Source: a virus
DNA: 23,834 nt
Virus record (IMG/VR): IMGVR_UViG_3300046328_000403
Span: 1 to 23,834 of that record
Strand: one strand, 5' to 3'
Both the position numbers and the translations under genes were made by a program. How positions within the stretch are numbered: the stretch's first letter is position 1; every line of letters begins with the position of its first letter. Below the pieces are notes generated by a model. That model saw only the letters and a program-made list of their open reading frames with translations. It had not been told where the DNA came from and made no database searches. This document shows, one piece after another, positions 1 to 6,405 of the stretch.

Positions 1-150
1 GAAAAAAGACAACAATTATTATTGCAGTTATTGGAATCAATTGAACCCCGTGAAGCAGAAGTAGTCATGGGAATTTTACAAAAAGACCTAGGCGTAAAAG
101 GCTTAGATTATAAATTTGTTAAAGAGGCATTTCCAAACTTAATACCATAA
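1..150 (+). CDS. C-terminal end of a conserved phage protein (5' partial)
   Basis: The frame is open from base 1 to the TAA at 148-150, giving 49 residues that end in EAFPNLIP. Residues such as LLESIEPREAE and the closing KFVKEAFP segment resemble, from memory, the C-terminus of a protein family common in T4-like phages of aquatic bacteria (DUF6433-like). That family assignment is recall, not a search. Its stop overlaps the ATG of the next gene by one base (TAATG), so the two are probably translationally coupled. The N-terminus lies outside the window, so no function is proposed. Confidence 0.75.
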   Translation, partial: EKRQQLLLQLLESIEPREAEVVMGILQKDLGVKGLDYKFVKEAFPNLIP

Positions 151-521
151 TGTTCGAAAAAGATAGAATAATAATAACTTGTGGCATATATGATCCACTA
201 TCTGTCGAGGAATTAAAGTTCCTTAAAAAATGTAAAGCTAAGGGTGATTGGTTAGTTGTCGGCGTCCATTCTGATTGGTGGATGCAATGGTCAGAAGGTG
301 GTTATGTACAAGAATATGAAACTCGCCGAGAAATTATATCAAATTTAAAGTGTGTCGATGAAATATTTTCATTCAATGATTCTGATGGTACAATCATTCA
401 ATTATTAAAACTTGTAAAAATTTGTTATCCTCATTCCGATATTACCTATATTTCGGATGAAGATATGCATAATATGCCTGAATCTAAAATTAAAGGCATA
501 ACTTTTGAAACTATGAAATAG
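150..521 (+). CDS. cytidylyltransferase-like nucleotidyltransferase fold protein, degenerate HxGH motif
   Basis: This 123-aa protein has the layout of small nucleotidyltransferases of the TagD/RfaE/phosphopantetheine adenylyltransferase type. A first beta strand runs into GIYDPLSVEELKFL (residues about 12-25), followed by a second strand GDWLVVGVHSD, an R-E pair near residue 59, and VDEIFSFNDSDGT at residues 69-81, which is typical of phage members. In active enzymes the first motif reads GxFDxxHxGH and the His residues bind the nucleotide phosphates. Here HxGH is replaced by SVEE, so catalysis is doubtful. The length fits the family. It overlaps the upstream gene by one base. It may be a non-catalytic binding protein or a phage-specific variant. 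Confidence 0.8.
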   Translation: MFEKDRIIITCGIYDPLSVEELKFLKKCKAKGDWLVVGVHSDWWMQWSEGGYVQEYETRREIISNLKCVDEIFSFNDSDGTIIQLLKLVKICYPHSDITYISDEDMHNMPESKIKGITFETMK

Positions 522-530
522 GAGAAGTAA

Positions 531-713
531 GTGACAAAATTTGTAGGTAAGTTCCGTAAGAACCAAGACTATAATGACGATTACACATATGCAAAGAACT
601 TTTTGCATAGTAAGAAAAGACAATCAGAACATCCAGAGGTCAAAAAGTATATCAAGAATACTGAAGATGTATTTGAAGAAGAACTTGAAATTTCACCTGA
701 TGATAAAAACTAA
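531..713 (+). CDS. small conserved phage protein, GTG start
   Basis: A 60-aa charged protein beginning MTKFVGKFRK, with an acidic tail (EEELEISPDD). The start is a GTG at 531, chosen because AGGAG at about 521-525 sits at normal spacing and no in-frame ATG is available. Similar short proteins beginning with a TKFxGKFxK pattern are familiar from T4-like phages, but no function is known to me. It follows the nucleotidyltransferase-like gene by nine bases and probably closes that operon, since a promoter and dyad occur downstream. Confidence 0.75.
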   Translation: MTKFVGKFRKNQDYNDDYTYAKNFLHSKKRQSEHPEVKKYIKNTEDVFEEELEISPDDKN

Positions 714-740
714 GTATACCACTTAATTCTTGAAATTTCA
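684..740 (+). repeat. 12-bp direct repeat CTTGAAATTTCA containing a palindrome
   Basis: CTTGAAATTTCA is present at 684-695 (in the 3' end of the preceding gene) and again at 729-740 (non-coding). The core TGAAATTTCA is itself a perfect 10-bp palindrome. It may be a small duplication or a paired site; nothing else supports a function. Confidence 0.45.
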
Positions 741-785
741 TCATAAGTAGGTATGTCCGCCTTTGAAATAAGGTATTGGTAATGT

Positions 786-803
786 TGTTGTTTCCATACA
801 ACA
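786..803. promoter_or_regulatory. dyad TGTTGT-N6-ACAACA, copy 1
   Basis: A perfect inverted repeat with 6-bp arms and spacer TTCCAT. It ends six bases before the -35 box of the promoter at 810-838, so its centre is near -50 relative to the inferred start. It is one of eight copies in the window whose arms are conserved while the spacer varies. There is no useful U-tract after it, so a protein-binding operator is more likely than an intrinsic terminator. Confidence 0.75.
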
Positions 804-809
804 CTTTGC

Positions 810-838
810 TTGACACCACCATCAAACTGTAATACAAT
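810..838 (+). promoter_or_regulatory. sigma70-like promoter, TTGACA-17-TACAAT
   Basis: A perfect -35 hexamer at 810-815, a 17-bp spacer and TACAAT at 833-838 (5/6), followed by GG as in most promoters of this window. It lies 25 bases upstream of the gene at 863 and just downstream of dyad copy 1. Confidence 0.85.
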
Positions 839-862
839 GGTTCTTCAGTCACGGAGAATTAT

Positions 863-1207
863 ATGTTAATTTACGGTTATATTCCAAAATCCAAGAAACG
901 TAAAGTTTCTAAAGCCAAGAAATTACAGCACGAAGAATGGTTACTATCCATTAATTCGATGTCTACCAATTTCAGTAAAAATAAATCCACGAAGTTTTCC
1001 AAAGTAACTCCAATGTTTACCGTTCCGGCCGGTCGAGAATCTCCTAACATTGCGTCCTTGGATACTGGATTTATTGCTTGTACAAAGAAATTCGGAAATT
1101 CATATACAGGTGACAAGATTAAAGGAATTGGTACGATGCATAAAAGTAATGCTGTGCCAGTATTTACCGACAATGAAGCAAAAGAGATAGCGAGCATGAG
1201 AAGATGA
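863..1207 (+). CDS. conserved phage hypothetical protein (KGIGTMHKSNAVPVF family)
   Basis: A 114-aa basic protein with a Lys-rich N-terminus (KKRKVSKAKK), a central segment PAGRESPNIAS and a strongly conserved-looking C-terminus: YTGDKIKGIGTMHKSNAVPV, then EAKEIASMRR. I recognise this C-terminal pattern from hypothetical proteins common in T4-like cyanophages and other phages; the role is unknown to me. CGGAG at 854-858 precedes the ATG at good spacing, and the gene is first after the promoter at 810-838. Its TGA overlaps the next start (ATGA). Confidence 0.85.
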   Translation: MLIYGYIPKSKKRKVSKAKKLQHEEWLLSINSMSTNFSKNKSTKFSKVTPMFTVPAGRESPNIASLDTGFIACTKKFGNSYTGDKIKGIGTMHKSNAVPVFTDNEAKEIASMRR

Positions 1208-1362
1208 GTATTACACAAGATGAATGGGAAGAATATGAAGATTATCTTTTCGAATTGACTGATGAAGAACTAAAAATTGAGTTACAATGGTTACAATCAG
1301 TAGGTAAAGCGAAGCAAAGAGGTAGTGTAGTGTCATCCGTTGAAAATTTTACTATACAATAA
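1204..1362 (+). CDS. small acidic hypothetical protein
   Basis: A 52-aa acidic protein (SITQDEWEEYEDYLFEL, then DEELKIELQWL) that is probably alpha-helical. It starts at the ATGA overlap with the preceding stop, so it is likely translated by re-initiation. The C-terminal tail after residue 35 is low in conservation-like features. Short acidic proteins of this sort are common in phage early regions; no function can be given. Confidence 0.65.
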   Translation: MSITQDEWEEYEDYLFELTDEELKIELQWLQSVGKAKQRGSVVSSVENFTIQ

Positions 1363-1369
1363 GGTTATT

Positions 1370-1558
1370 ATGTTAAGCAAACATGAAGAAAAAGACATTT
1401 TGAGAGGCATTGATGATATTATGTTCAATATGCGGCACATTCCAGCGCAGGATGTTGCATATTTTCTTGTAAAATTCAATCCGAATCTTGCCGAAGAATT
1501 GGCCAGCGCAATTGAGCAACAAATTTTTGATAAAAATGAAGGAAAAAATCATGGATAG
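1370..1558 (+). CDS. small hypothetical protein
   Basis: A 62-aa protein, MLSKHEEKDILRGIDD at the start, mixed helical, with IPAQDVAYFLVKFNP and AEELASAIEQQI segments. An ATG at 1340 extends the frame, but 1370 is preferred because AAGG at 1361-1364 precedes it and the longer form would overlap the previous gene by 23 bases. It overlaps the next gene by eight bases. No family recognised. Confidence 0.65.
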   Translation: MLSKHEEKDILRGIDDIMFNMRHIPAQDVAYFLVKFNPNLAEELASAIEQQIFDKNEGKNHG

Positions 1559-1742
1559 TAGTAAAATTGGTTTACAAGAGCAATTAGACAAGATTGATAC
1601 GCAAATTTTTGCTTTGGCAGACAAATACGACTTCCAATCCTTGGATAATGTTGTTCGAGGTTGGGTTGCCTTGTCTGGATTCGAAAAAGACCAACAAAAT
1701 TATGCAAATTTAGCGGATTTATACAATTTTAAATCAGTTTAA
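1551..1742 (+). CDS. small hypothetical protein
   Basis: A 63-aa protein starting MDSSKIGLQEQLDKIDTQIF, with a short coiled-coil-like N-terminal helix and a C-terminal NLADLYNFKS segment. AAGGA at 1538-1542 sits about eight bases upstream of this ATG, which is why it is preferred over an upstream in-frame ATG at 1488. It is the last gene before dyad copy 2, which begins eight bases after its stop. No family recognised. Confidence 0.65.
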   Translation: MDSSKIGLQEQLDKIDTQIFALADKYDFQSLDNVVRGWVALSGFEKDQQNYANLADLYNFKSV

Positions 1743-1749
1743 TGAAATG

Positions 1750-1767
1750 TGTTGCTAAAAAACAACA
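1750..1767. promoter_or_regulatory. dyad TGTTGC-N6-ACAACA, copy 2
   Basis: Matches the dyad family with one innermost substitution (C for T in the left arm) and spacer TAAAAA. The centre lies about 60 bp upstream of the inferred start site of the promoter at 1784-1812. It sits directly between the end of one operon (1742) and the next promoter. Confidence 0.7.
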
Positions 1768-1783
1768 CCTTTACAAAAAGCAT

Positions 1784-1812
1784 TTGACGGTAAGCATTAT
1801 TTGTAGTATAAT
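1784..1812 (+). promoter_or_regulatory. sigma70-like promoter, TTGACG-17-TATAAT
   Basis: A near-perfect promoter: TTGACG (5/6) at 1784-1789, 17-bp spacer, perfect TATAAT at 1807-1812 followed by GGTTT. It drives the metalloprotease/VWA operon, whose first ATG is at 1836 with CGGAG at 1826-1830. Confidence 0.9.
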
Positions 1813-1835
1813 GGTTTCATTAAATCGGAGAACTC

Positions 1836-3995
1836 ATGGAACTAATTGAATCAAAATCACTACTTGCCAAATTAATGGCTACCGAAAACTTGACCATTGA
1901 ACAGCGCAACGTACAAACTGCCGCTTTCGATGTAAAGAATCGTATTCTTACGGTTCCTATTCTTGATAAGAATATTTCTGGTTACTTGTATGACCTTTTC
2001 ATGGGTCATGAAGTTGGCCATGCTCTCTACACTCCGTTAGAAGGCATGACTAAGGCTTACGAAGAAAAGATTCCAATGGGCATTATGAATGTATTGGAAG
2101 ATTCCCGTATTGAGCGTAAAGTCAAAAACAAATATCCTGGTATTCGTTCCTCTTTCATTCGTGCATACAAAGAATTAATCGATAAAGATTTCTTTGGTAC
2201 TGCAGGTATTGATTTAAATGATTTAAACTTTATTGACCGTGTTAACCTTTACACCAAGGGTGGTGCATCACAAGGTATCAAATTTACCGATTTTGAGAAA
2301 ACTTTGGTTGATAAAATTGAAAATACTCAATCTTATGATGATGTGATGGAAGTGGCCAGATTGGTGCAAGCATATCTCAAAGAAGAAAACGAAAAACGCA
2401 AATCCGAAACACCAACATACGAAGAAACCAATGAAGAAGCGGATGGAGAAATTGATCCGTTTGGTTATGGTGATATTGATGATGAGAATGATTGGGATGA
2501 TGAAGAAACTCAATCCAAAAAATCTAATCAACCTTCTGATGAAGGCGAAAGTGAATCAGATAAAGAACCTACCGAAGGTGAAGAATATGGAATGAATCCT
2601 GAGAATCCACACAATTCTTCTGCCGAAGATGGAATCCGTTCACACACCGATGATGCCTTCCGTAAAAATGAATCCAAGTTGTTTGCTAATGATAAGCGAG
2701 CATTTTATTATGGTAATATCCCCGATATTAATTTGAGTGAAGCAATCTTCTCATACAAACAAACTTGGACCCGATATAAAGGTGATGTTCAGCGTATTAA
2801 AGATAGTTATAATTCTCCATACGAAAATACTTTCGGTGTTGATGTTGCTAAATTTACTAAGATGCGTAATGATGCCAAGAAAGTTGTTGGTTACTTGTCC
2901 AAAGAATTTGAACTCCGTAAAAATGCCGAGCAAATGAAACGTGCATCAGTTGCTAAAACTGGTGAATTGAATATGTCCAAGATTTATGGTTATCAATTGA
3001 TGGATGATATTTTCAAAAAGGTTACAGTTGTACCTAATGGTAAATCACATGGTCTTGTAATGTTCTTAGATTGGTCAGGTTCTATGCACCATCACATTGA
3101 GAACACCATGAAACAATTGATTAACTTGGTGATGTTCTGTAAGAAGGTAAACATTCCTTATGAAGTATATGCCTTTAGTTCAGAATTTGATGAACCATAC
3201 ACACCTAAAGTTGTAGTTGGTGATATTGTTATGCATGGTTTTAAATTGATTAATATCTTGTCCAGTAAAATGACTGCTTCTGAATTTACATATGCTGGTT
3301 CAGCATTGGTTAATATGGCACAACAACGTGGTTGGAAACCAGGTTGGTTTCAGATGGGTGGAACTCCACTAAATGAAACTGTTATTGCAGCAACTAAGAT
3401 TATTCCAGAATTTCAGAAACAATATAAACTACAAGTGGTGAATACAGTATTCTTAACCGATGGTGAAGGCCAAAGTTTAAGAAATGTATATACAAAATAC
3501 CCAAATGGTTATATTAGTTCTGGTTATAATAATCCAGAACTCGATGGTAACGGTGGTTATAATATTGAGAAAAGCTTTGTAATGCGTGACCCAATTACTA
3601 AACATGAGGTACGAGTTGATTATGCTCGTGGTCGTGAATTGACAGGACACTTTATTTCTATTCTAAAGAAAAGAACTGGTTGTAATATTGTTGGTTTCTT
3701 TGTATTATCCGGTCGTGAATTTGGTCGTGAAGTTTATAACTTCTTTCCAAGAGCCGCCAATATGGACAAATATAAATCTGAGTTCCGTAAGAACAAATGT
3801 TTAACTGTTACTAATGCTGGTTACGATGAATATTATTTACTCCGTTCAGAAGGCCTAGATACAGATGATGATGTTGAATTTGTTGTGAAAGAAAACGCAA
3901 CGACCCGTGGCTTGGTTTCCGCATTTAGTAAATTTGCCGGTAACCGTTTGTCTAACCGTGTTGTATTAAACCGATTTATTGGAATGATTGCATAA
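1836..3995 (+). CDS. CobT-like VWA-domain protein with N-terminal zinc-metalloprotease-like motif
   Basis: This 719-aa protein is the largest in the window. Residues 58-62 read HEVGH, an HExxH zinc-protease-type motif in MGHEVGHALYTP; 29 residues on, LEDSRIER (87-94) offers Glu/Asp ligands. Residues about 190-265 form a very acidic, probably disordered linker. The C-terminal half is a von Willebrand A domain: MIDAS motif DWSGSM at 412-417, Thr510 in GGTPLNE, and TDGE at 541-544. Similar proteins in T4-like phages are annotated as peptidase or CobT-like. VWA proteins of the CobT/MoxR-partner kind act with AAA+ ATPases, and such an ATPase is encoded at 17161-18336. Whether it cleaves protein, helps metal insertion into a corrin, or remodels a host complex cannot be told from sequence. 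Confidence 0.85.
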   Translation: MELIESKSLLAKLMATENLTIEQRNVQTAAFDVKNRILTVPILDKNISGYLYDLFMGHEVGHALYTPLEGMTKAYEEKIPMGIMNVLEDSRIERKVKNKYPGIRSSFIRAYKELIDKDFFGTAGIDLNDLNFIDRVNLYTKGGASQGIKFTDFEKTLVDKIENTQSYDDVMEVARLVQAYLKEENEKRKSETPTYEETNEEADGEIDPFGYGDIDDENDWDDEETQSKKSNQPSDEGESESDKEPTEGEEYGMNPENPHNSSAEDGIRSHTDDAFRKNESKLFANDKRAFYYGNIPDINLSEAIFSYKQTWTRYKGDVQRIKDSYNSPYENTFGVDVAKFTKMRNDAKKVVGYLSKEFELRKNAEQMKRASVAKTGELNMSKIYGYQLMDDIFKKVTVVPNGKSHGLVMFLDWSGSMHHHIENTMKQLINLVMFCKKVNIPYEVYAFSSEFDEPYTPKVVVGDIVMHGFKLINILSSKMTASEFTYAGSALVNMAQQRGWKPGWFQMGGTPLNETVIAATKIIPEFQKQYKLQVVNTVFLTDGEGQSLRNVYTKYPNGYISSGYNNPELDGNGGYNIEKSFVMRDPITKHEVRVDYARGRELTGHFISILKKRTGCNIVGFFVLSGREFGREVYNFFPRAANMDKYKSEFRKNKCLTVTNAGYDEYYLLRSEGLDTDDDVEFVVKENATTRGLVSAFSKFAGNRLSNRVVLNRFIGMIA

Positions 3996-4222
3996 TGAAT
4001 AGAGAGAGATTGGCTACCTTCATAGGAAATTTTGCTCAAAAAATGTCAGATATATATTATGACGGTGAGTTAAATGAATATTATGTCCATTACAGAGAAG
4101 TTCAAAAAGAACCTGGTGCGGGTGACTTGGGCATGATAGAATATTTTAACTCTGAAGAACAAGCTGAACTGGCAGCTAGAAAATATGCTTTTGGAGAGAA
4201 ATATGGAAATAGCAATGTCTAA
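3995..4222 (+). CDS. small hypothetical protein
   Basis: A 75-aa protein with NFAQKMSDIYYDGELNEYYV near the N-terminus and an acidic/alanine helical C-terminus (SEEQAELAARKYAFGEKYG). It is coupled to the VWA gene by a one-base overlap (TAATG) and overlaps the next start by about 20 bases, consistent with one operon. No recognised family; the co-transcription with the VWA protein is the only clue to its role. Confidence 0.7.
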   Translation: MNRERLATFIGNFAQKMSDIYYDGELNEYYVHYREVQKEPGAGDLGMIEYFNSEEQAELAARKYAFGEKYGNSNV

Positions 4223-4412
4223 ATTTATGAATGGCAACAAAAGAGCCGATGTATTAAAGACTGATGGTGGTTATACTATCAATATGTATTTGGATGACAA
4301 GTTCTACCAAAAACGAAATGTTTTTAATATTGATGATGCTGAGGCACTAGCGGAAGATTTTGTTTTAGAAGAAGGTGATTCTGGACCTAAATTTCTGAAC
4401 GAAAATGCCTGA
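4203..4412 (+). CDS. conserved phage hypothetical protein
   Basis: A 69-aa protein containing NKRADVLKTDGGYTINMYLD, then DDAEALAEDFVLEEG and a C-terminal PKFLNENA. The pattern (basic start, GGYxxxMYLDDKxYQxR, acidic helix, NENA end) is familiar from hypothetical proteins of T4-like aquatic phages. The start at 4203 is chosen because GGAG at 4193-4196 has proper spacing; the ATG at 4215 (MSKF) is an alternative that matches my recollection of relatives. It overlaps genes on both sides. Confidence 0.72.
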   Translation: MEIAMSKFMNGNKRADVLKTDGGYTINMYLDDKFYQKRNVFNIDDAEALAEDFVLEEGDSGPKFLNENA

Positions 4413-4659
4413 AATATCAGACGAACCATTTAATCCCAAAAAGATATACGAAGATTTAATCAATAGGTGTAAAGAAGCCAAAGCTTGGTACATCAGATGT
4501 ATTGTAGATGAATCTTTTGTTGGTTATGCACCCTTTGATATTATCATTGAAAACGGCATATTCAATTGCCGTGTTGTTGCACCAACATTAAGAGATGCGT
4601 ATATCGAAGTTGCGAACAAATTACCCGTAATTAAATTTTTAAAATATGATGAAGAATAA
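4405..4659 (+). CDS. small hypothetical protein
   Basis: An 84-aa protein: EISDEPFNPKKIYEDLINRC at the start, then a hydrophobic/aromatic beta-rich middle (WYIRCIVDESFVGYAPFDII) and a C-terminal helix RDAYIEVANKLPVIKFLKY. The overlap with the previous gene is eight bases and with the next one base. Two cysteines (Cys22, Cys32 approximately) are not in a recognisable metal motif. No family recognised. Confidence 0.7.
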   Translation: MPEISDEPFNPKKIYEDLINRCKEAKAWYIRCIVDESFVGYAPFDIIIENGIFNCRVVAPTLRDAYIEVANKLPVIKFLKYDEE

Positions 4660-4778
4660 TGGATCACAAGAACTTACTGAGATTGTTAACACACATTAAA
4701 GTTTGGATTCCCTATGGTAATCCCATTAGAATTGAAATCGAAGATATTATTGCCCAACTAAAACAACAAATCCAATGA
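4659..4778 (+). CDS. very small hypothetical protein
   Basis: A 39-aa ORF, MDHKNLLRLLTHIKVWIPYG at the start and a C-terminal helix IEIEDIIAQLKQQIQ. It is below typical gene-finder length but is tied to both neighbours by a TAATG overlap upstream and an ATGA overlap downstream, and it bridges a gap that would otherwise be the only one in this operon. No function is suggested. Confidence 0.6.
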   Translation: MDHKNLLRLLTHIKVWIPYGNPIRIEIEDIIAQLKQQIQ

Positions 4779-5005
4779 TACCAAAATATAAAATACCAGA
4801 ATCTATTAAACTGATATTTTTTATATTGAGTTTTTCCACTATCTATGGTTATATTTCTGATGATGATTACCATAAAGCATTTGACATTCCTGAATTAGTC
4901 CGTTATAATTGTGATATGTTAGTTGGTGGTTGGCATCCGGATGTTCCGGTAAAAGTAATTGAAGAATGTAGAAAAAAGAAAGCGAATGATGTTAAAACCT
5001 ATTAA
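4775..5005 (+). CDS. membrane-anchored conserved phage hypothetical protein
   Basis: A 76-aa protein with an N-terminal hydrophobic segment (LIFFILSFSTIYGYI, residues about 13-27) that could be a signal anchor. The polar domain ends in the conserved-looking motif YNCDMLVGGWHPDVPVKV and ECRKKK. I recall similar CxMxxGGWHPDVP segments in T4-like aquatic phages with no known function. The two cysteines could form a disulfide if the domain is periplasmic. It overlaps groES by 17 bases. Confidence 0.72.
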   Translation: MIPKYKIPESIKLIFFILSFSTIYGYISDDDYHKAFDIPELVRYNCDMLVGGWHPDVPVKVIEECRKKKANDVKTY

Positions 5006-5249
5006 AAAGAATATTATTGTCCAAGTCATTGAGAAAGAGAAGGTCACTTCTTCTGGTATCATTCTCAAATCTGCGGATCCTGCCGAAGTTAATAAGGCTA
5101 CTGTATTAAAAATTGGTAGTGAGGTTACTTTGATTGAAGAAGGCCAATTAATTCTTCCTAACTGGAACAAAGCAGTTCCAACCAAGTTTGATGGTGAAAG
5201 TTATTTCATTGTGAATGAAGATGATGTGGTGTTGATTTTCGAAGATTAA
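4989..5249 (+). CDS. groES: GroES-like co-chaperonin
   Basis: An 86-aa protein that reads as a chaperonin-10: LKPIKKNIIVQVIE at the start, a mobile-loop segment with the GroEL-binding tripeptide-like IIL at residues 24-26 (EKVTSSGIILKSAD), the ATVLKIGS strand, and a C-terminal FIVNEDDVVLIFED matching the family ending. Length is slightly shorter than bacterial GroES (about 95). In T4 the functional analogue gp31 replaces host GroES to fold the major capsid protein; a similar role is inferred here. Start choice: adjacent ATGs at 4986 and 4989 both have a weak AAGAAAG upstream; an upstream in-frame start at 4959 would give a non-GroES lysine-rich extension. No GroEL is present in the window. 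Confidence 0.9.
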   Translation: MLKPIKKNIIVQVIEKEKVTSSGIILKSADPAEVNKATVLKIGSEVTLIEEGQLILPNWNKAVPTKFDGESYFIVNEDDVVLIFED

Positions 5250-5268
5250 TTTGAATCGGAGGTATTAA

Positions 5269-5589
5269 ATGTACCAACAACAAATTGAGTTTTTCTGGCC
5301 TTTAACAGAACAGATTGATTTAGATTTAGATTTTTCACATTGCTCTGCACATGAGTATTATTTGAGAGTACAAGGTATCGGCCGAGAAGGACCTTATCCA
5401 ACGGGTATGTTATATGTAAATGCCGAGGCAACATGGGCAACCAACATTGCACCACAACTGACAGTATCTCCTATTAATTCTGTTGGAGAATTGTCAATCG
5501 GTGGTATTAGTGTAGGAATGGAATCTGAACCGAAATGGTATCAGAGAGTATTATATAAAGCTTTAGGATTTAATTGGAAGAATAAGTGA
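5269..5589 (+). CDS. conserved phage hypothetical protein (QQQIEFFWPLTEQ family)
   Basis: A 106-aa protein with an excellent ribosome binding site (GGAGGT at about 5259-5264). The N-terminus YQQQIEFFWPLTEQIDLDLD is distinctive and I associate it with hypothetical proteins of T4-like aquatic phages. A low-charge middle (SVGELSIGGISVGME) and a basic end (KWYQRVLYKALGFNWKNK) follow. No catalytic motif is visible. It overlaps the next gene by one base. Confidence 0.8.
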   Translation: MYQQQIEFFWPLTEQIDLDLDFSHCSAHEYYLRVQGIGREGPYPTGMLYVNAEATWATNIAPQLTVSPINSVGELSIGGISVGMESEPKWYQRVLYKALGFNWKNK

Positions 5590-5705
5590 TGGCAACTAAA
5601 CAGAAACAAACTCATAAATCTGGTGGATTTAAAACCACCAAGAAAACGGATACCAAAACTGGTAAATCTAAAGTGATTACTGAACGGGTTAAAAAGTCCA
5701 AGTAA
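5589..5705 (+). CDS. very small basic Lys/Thr-rich protein
   Basis: A 38-aa protein of almost only Lys, Thr, Gly, Ser and Gln, strongly positively charged (ATKQKQTHKSGGFKTTKK at the start). TGATG overlap with the gene before. It may bind nucleic acid non-specifically, but this rests on charge alone. It is the last gene of the operon; a hairpin begins at the base after its stop. Confidence 0.55.
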   Translation: MATKQKQTHKSGGFKTTKKTDTKTGKSKVITERVKKSK

Positions 5706-5725
5706 GGAGATTAATAAGAATCTCC
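5706..5725. terminator. hairpin between convergent genes
   Basis: GGAGATT (5706-5712) pairs perfectly with AATCTCC (5719-5725) across a 6-base loop. It sits exactly between a + strand gene ending at 5705 and a - strand gene ending at 5733. The position suits a two-way terminator, but there is no run of T on either side, so intrinsic termination would be inefficient. Confidence 0.45.
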
Positions 5726-5732
5726 ATATTCA

Positions 5733-5879
5733 CTATAGACCACGGATAGCGTAGTAGTCACGAACAACTCTTTCCAGTTCTTCATGAGTTTGTGGATTCT
5801 TAGACTTGATATACTGTTCCATTCTGGCATAGTAACCAAGGTCAAAGAAGAAGTTATAGATTTTTTTTAATAGTTTCAT
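5733..5879 (-). CDS. lone minus-strand small phage protein
   Basis: A 48-aa protein, KLLKKIYNFFFDLGYYARME at the start and KNPQTHEELERVVRDYYAIR near the end, amphipathic and basic. It is the only convincing gene on this strand. Support: a ribosome site AAGG about nine bases upstream of its ATG, a T4-type late promoter TATAAATA about 60 bases upstream, clean non-overlap with + strand genes on both sides, and a family-like YYARMEQYIKSKNPQT motif that I recall from T4-like phages. Probably expressed late, opposite to the early/middle operons. Function unknown. Confidence 0.75.
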   Translation of the reverse strand: MKLLKKIYNFFFDLGYYARMEQYIKSKNPQTHEELERVVRDYYAIRGL

Positions 5880-5938
5880 TGTATTACCTTTTGAGATTTT
5901 TTATTGAACACCATTTGTGATAGTGTTTACGATATTAG

Positions 5939-5946
5939 TATTTATA
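5939..5946 (-). promoter_or_regulatory. T4-type late promoter TATAAATA
   Basis: The - strand reads TATAAATA, the exact consensus of T4 late promoters (recognised by the gp55 sigma factor with gp33/gp45). It lies about 60 bases upstream of the - strand gene at 5733-5879 and points toward it. No -35 box is expected for this class. It is the only perfect copy in the window. Confidence 0.75.
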
Positions 5947-5962
5947 CTTAGATAGATTTGAT

Positions 5963-6217
5963 ATGATAACAGATTATGCATGGGAAGATGGCCAGTTAGC
6001 TGGTAATCACCTATACTTTGAAGTACAGACCGGTAGAATCGTTGGTGAAGTATCTCGTATTGGAATGTCAGGTAATCGGTCTTCCGCAACTTCTTTTGTT
6101 ATTATTGGTAAAGATGAATATCTCGGTAATTACATTAATCCTCGCCACGCTAAGAACGCAGTAGAACGATATACACTTAGACACAATATGATACTTGACG
6201 GGAATATATTAGAATGA
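5963..6217 (+). CDS. small conserved phage hypothetical protein
   Basis: An 84-aa protein with alternating strand-like segments: HLYFEVQTGRIVGEVSRIG, SATSFVIIGKDEYLGNYI, then a C-terminal helix HAKNAVERYTLRHN. The arrangement (beta strands, then a GKDEYLGxYI-ARxAVERY ending) is reminiscent of small phage proteins found next to each other in T4-like genomes. No clear ribosome site is seen before the ATG, which is a weakness. The next gene starts in its ATGA. Confidence 0.68.
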   Translation: MITDYAWEDGQLAGNHLYFEVQTGRIVGEVSRIGMSGNRSSATSFVIIGKDEYLGNYINPRHAKNAVERYTLRHNMILDGNILE

Positions 6218-6405
6218 GAAAATTGATTAAGACCGTATATTACTATGATGACGGTACCTTTGAAGAATTCAACGCACTCTCCGGTGGACCTATCTCACCA
6301 CAACAATATTCATTTCTAAACCAGAATATTTTCCCTATTCTCAAACCGGCACCTAATACCGTTCAAACAGACAAGACGAGCGAAACATACGATGGCAACC
6401 TCTAG
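6214..6405 (+). CDS. small hypothetical protein
   Basis: A 63-aa protein beginning MRKLIKTVYYYDDGTFEEFN, a short beta-hairpin-like start, then a proline-rich tail (SGGPISPQQYSF, LKPAPNTVQT). It starts at an ATGA overlap with the upstream stop and overlaps the Tat-signal gene by 14 bases, implying coupled translation. Codons are richer in C than in the neighbouring operons. No family recognised. Confidence 0.65.
   Translation: MRKLIKTVYYYDDGTFEEFNALSGGPISPQQYSFLNQNIFPILKPAPNTVQTDKTSETYDGNL

Noticed and set aside
4572-4587. TGTTG-TTGCAC-CAACA resembling the dyad family
   Set aside because: The arms are one base shorter and the outer spacing is two bases less than in the eight true copies; it is inside a gene with no promoter near.
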